Source of the DNA: JAYEIA01 sp964472505
GTDB lineage: Bacteria > Bacteroidota > Bacteroidia > Bacteroidales > JAADGE01
Length of the DNA: 6,815 bases
Direction of reading: 5' to 3'
Assembly (NCBI GenBank): GCA_964472505.1
Contig: CAYYQW010000130.1
Location: forward strand, 1-6,815
The position numbers and the translations under genes were made by a program. Within the stretch, counting starts at the first letter, position 1. Every line of letters begins with the position of its first letter. Below, in pieces: positions 6,702-6,815 of this stretch. The notes beneath the pieces were generated by a model that saw only the letters and a program-made list of their open reading frames with translations, did not search any database and had not been told where the DNA came from.

Positions 6702-6815
6702 CTAATTGTTTTCAATTTCAGATAACCGCTGTTCCAATTTTTCAATACGCTTGTTTTGTTCAATGTTGAACTAAATCCCGCAAAGCGGGATAGCTTCTTT
6801 TACAAAAATATTAAT
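6702..6815 (-). pseudogene. 3' end or remnant of an upstream gene with coiled-coil tail, interrupted by an in-frame TAG
   Basis: In the frame entering from the right edge the coding strand reads INIFVKEAIPLCGI, then TAG (6771-6773), then continues FNIE and QNKRIEKLEQRLSEIENN to a second TAG (6702-6704). The stretch after the first stop is a convincing heptad-like coiled coil. It resembles the C-terminal tails of Bacteroidota proteins with endosialidase-chaperone-like ends (recollection of typical sequences, not a search). A GC-rich hairpin (6775-6791) sits exactly at the interruption. Either the upstream gene ends at 6771 and the coiled coil is untranslated remnant, or the gene was disrupted by the palindrome and its stop. 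Too little of the gene is visible to name it. Confidence 0.45.
6775..6791. terminator. GC-rich hairpin, possible terminator or short palindromic insertion
   Basis: ATCCCGC-AAA-GCGGGAT forms a perfect 7-bp stem with a 3-base loop. On the plus strand it is followed by AGCTTCTTTT, a modest T-rich run, which fits a terminator for plus-strand transcription. No plus-strand gene is visible in the window. On the minus strand only a weak T run follows (TTAG). It stands at the end of the truncated upstream frame, about 116 bases before the start of the T9SS companion gene. It could separate that operon from the upstream gene or be an inserted repeat. Confidence 0.4.

Noticed and set aside
6659..6763. 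N-terminal extension of the T9SS companion protein to an ATG at 6763
   Set aside because: It would place 35 polar residues before a clean signal peptide, and it overlaps another minus-strand frame with a convincing coiled-coil end. The ATG at 6658 explains the export signal.

Overview
The window looks like a piece of a Bacteroidota chromosome. The evidence is a type IX secretion (T9SS) type A sorting domain, lipoproteins with lipocalin-like folds, AT-rich leaders without Shine-Dalgarno sequences, and a SpvB/VCBS/TcdB-mid/YD-repeat protein of a type common in that phylum. Genus cannot be told from this sequence. Every gene I can support lies on the minus strand, so the biological order runs from right to left.

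Layout, right to left: (1) 6702-6815 holds the 3' end or remnant of an upstream gene, with a coiled-coil-like tail interrupted by an in-frame TAG next to a GC-rich hairpin. (2) 6230-6658 encodes a 142-residue secreted protein: signal peptide, a single YD-repeat unit, and a T9SS sorting domain. (3) 5706-6209 and 5228-5650 encode two small, apparently paralogous lipocalin-like lipoproteins. (4) 1468-5190 encodes the N-terminal 1240 residues of a giant SpvB/Rhs protein. (5) 1-1465 continues the same protein in another frame, through the YD repeats and the conserved Rhs core, and runs off the left edge before the variable C-terminal tip.

Genes 2 to 4 are separated by only 20, 55 and 37 bases and probably form one transcription unit. 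They would make a cell-surface Rhs system: a large exported YD-repeat shell, two outer-membrane lipoproteins, and a short T9SS-targeted companion carrying one YD unit. The SpvB, seven-repeat VCBS and TcdB-mid segments resemble the TcB part of insecticidal Tc toxins. The YD repeats and core resemble TcC/Rhs, here encoded in one chain.

The most striking local signal is a perfect 5-bp tandem duplication (GTTTA GTTTA, 1466-1475). It inserts a TAA stop and shifts the frame in the middle of the YD-repeat domain. Removing one unit restores a continuous reading frame of more than 1,720 codons. The remaining 488 codons downstream contain no stop, so the break looks recent or switchable. Other notable points are a 20-bp perfect palindrome translated in frame inside the Rhs core, and strong base-composition mosaicism along the giant gene. 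No tRNA, rRNA, CRISPR array, transposase or convincing promoter was seen.
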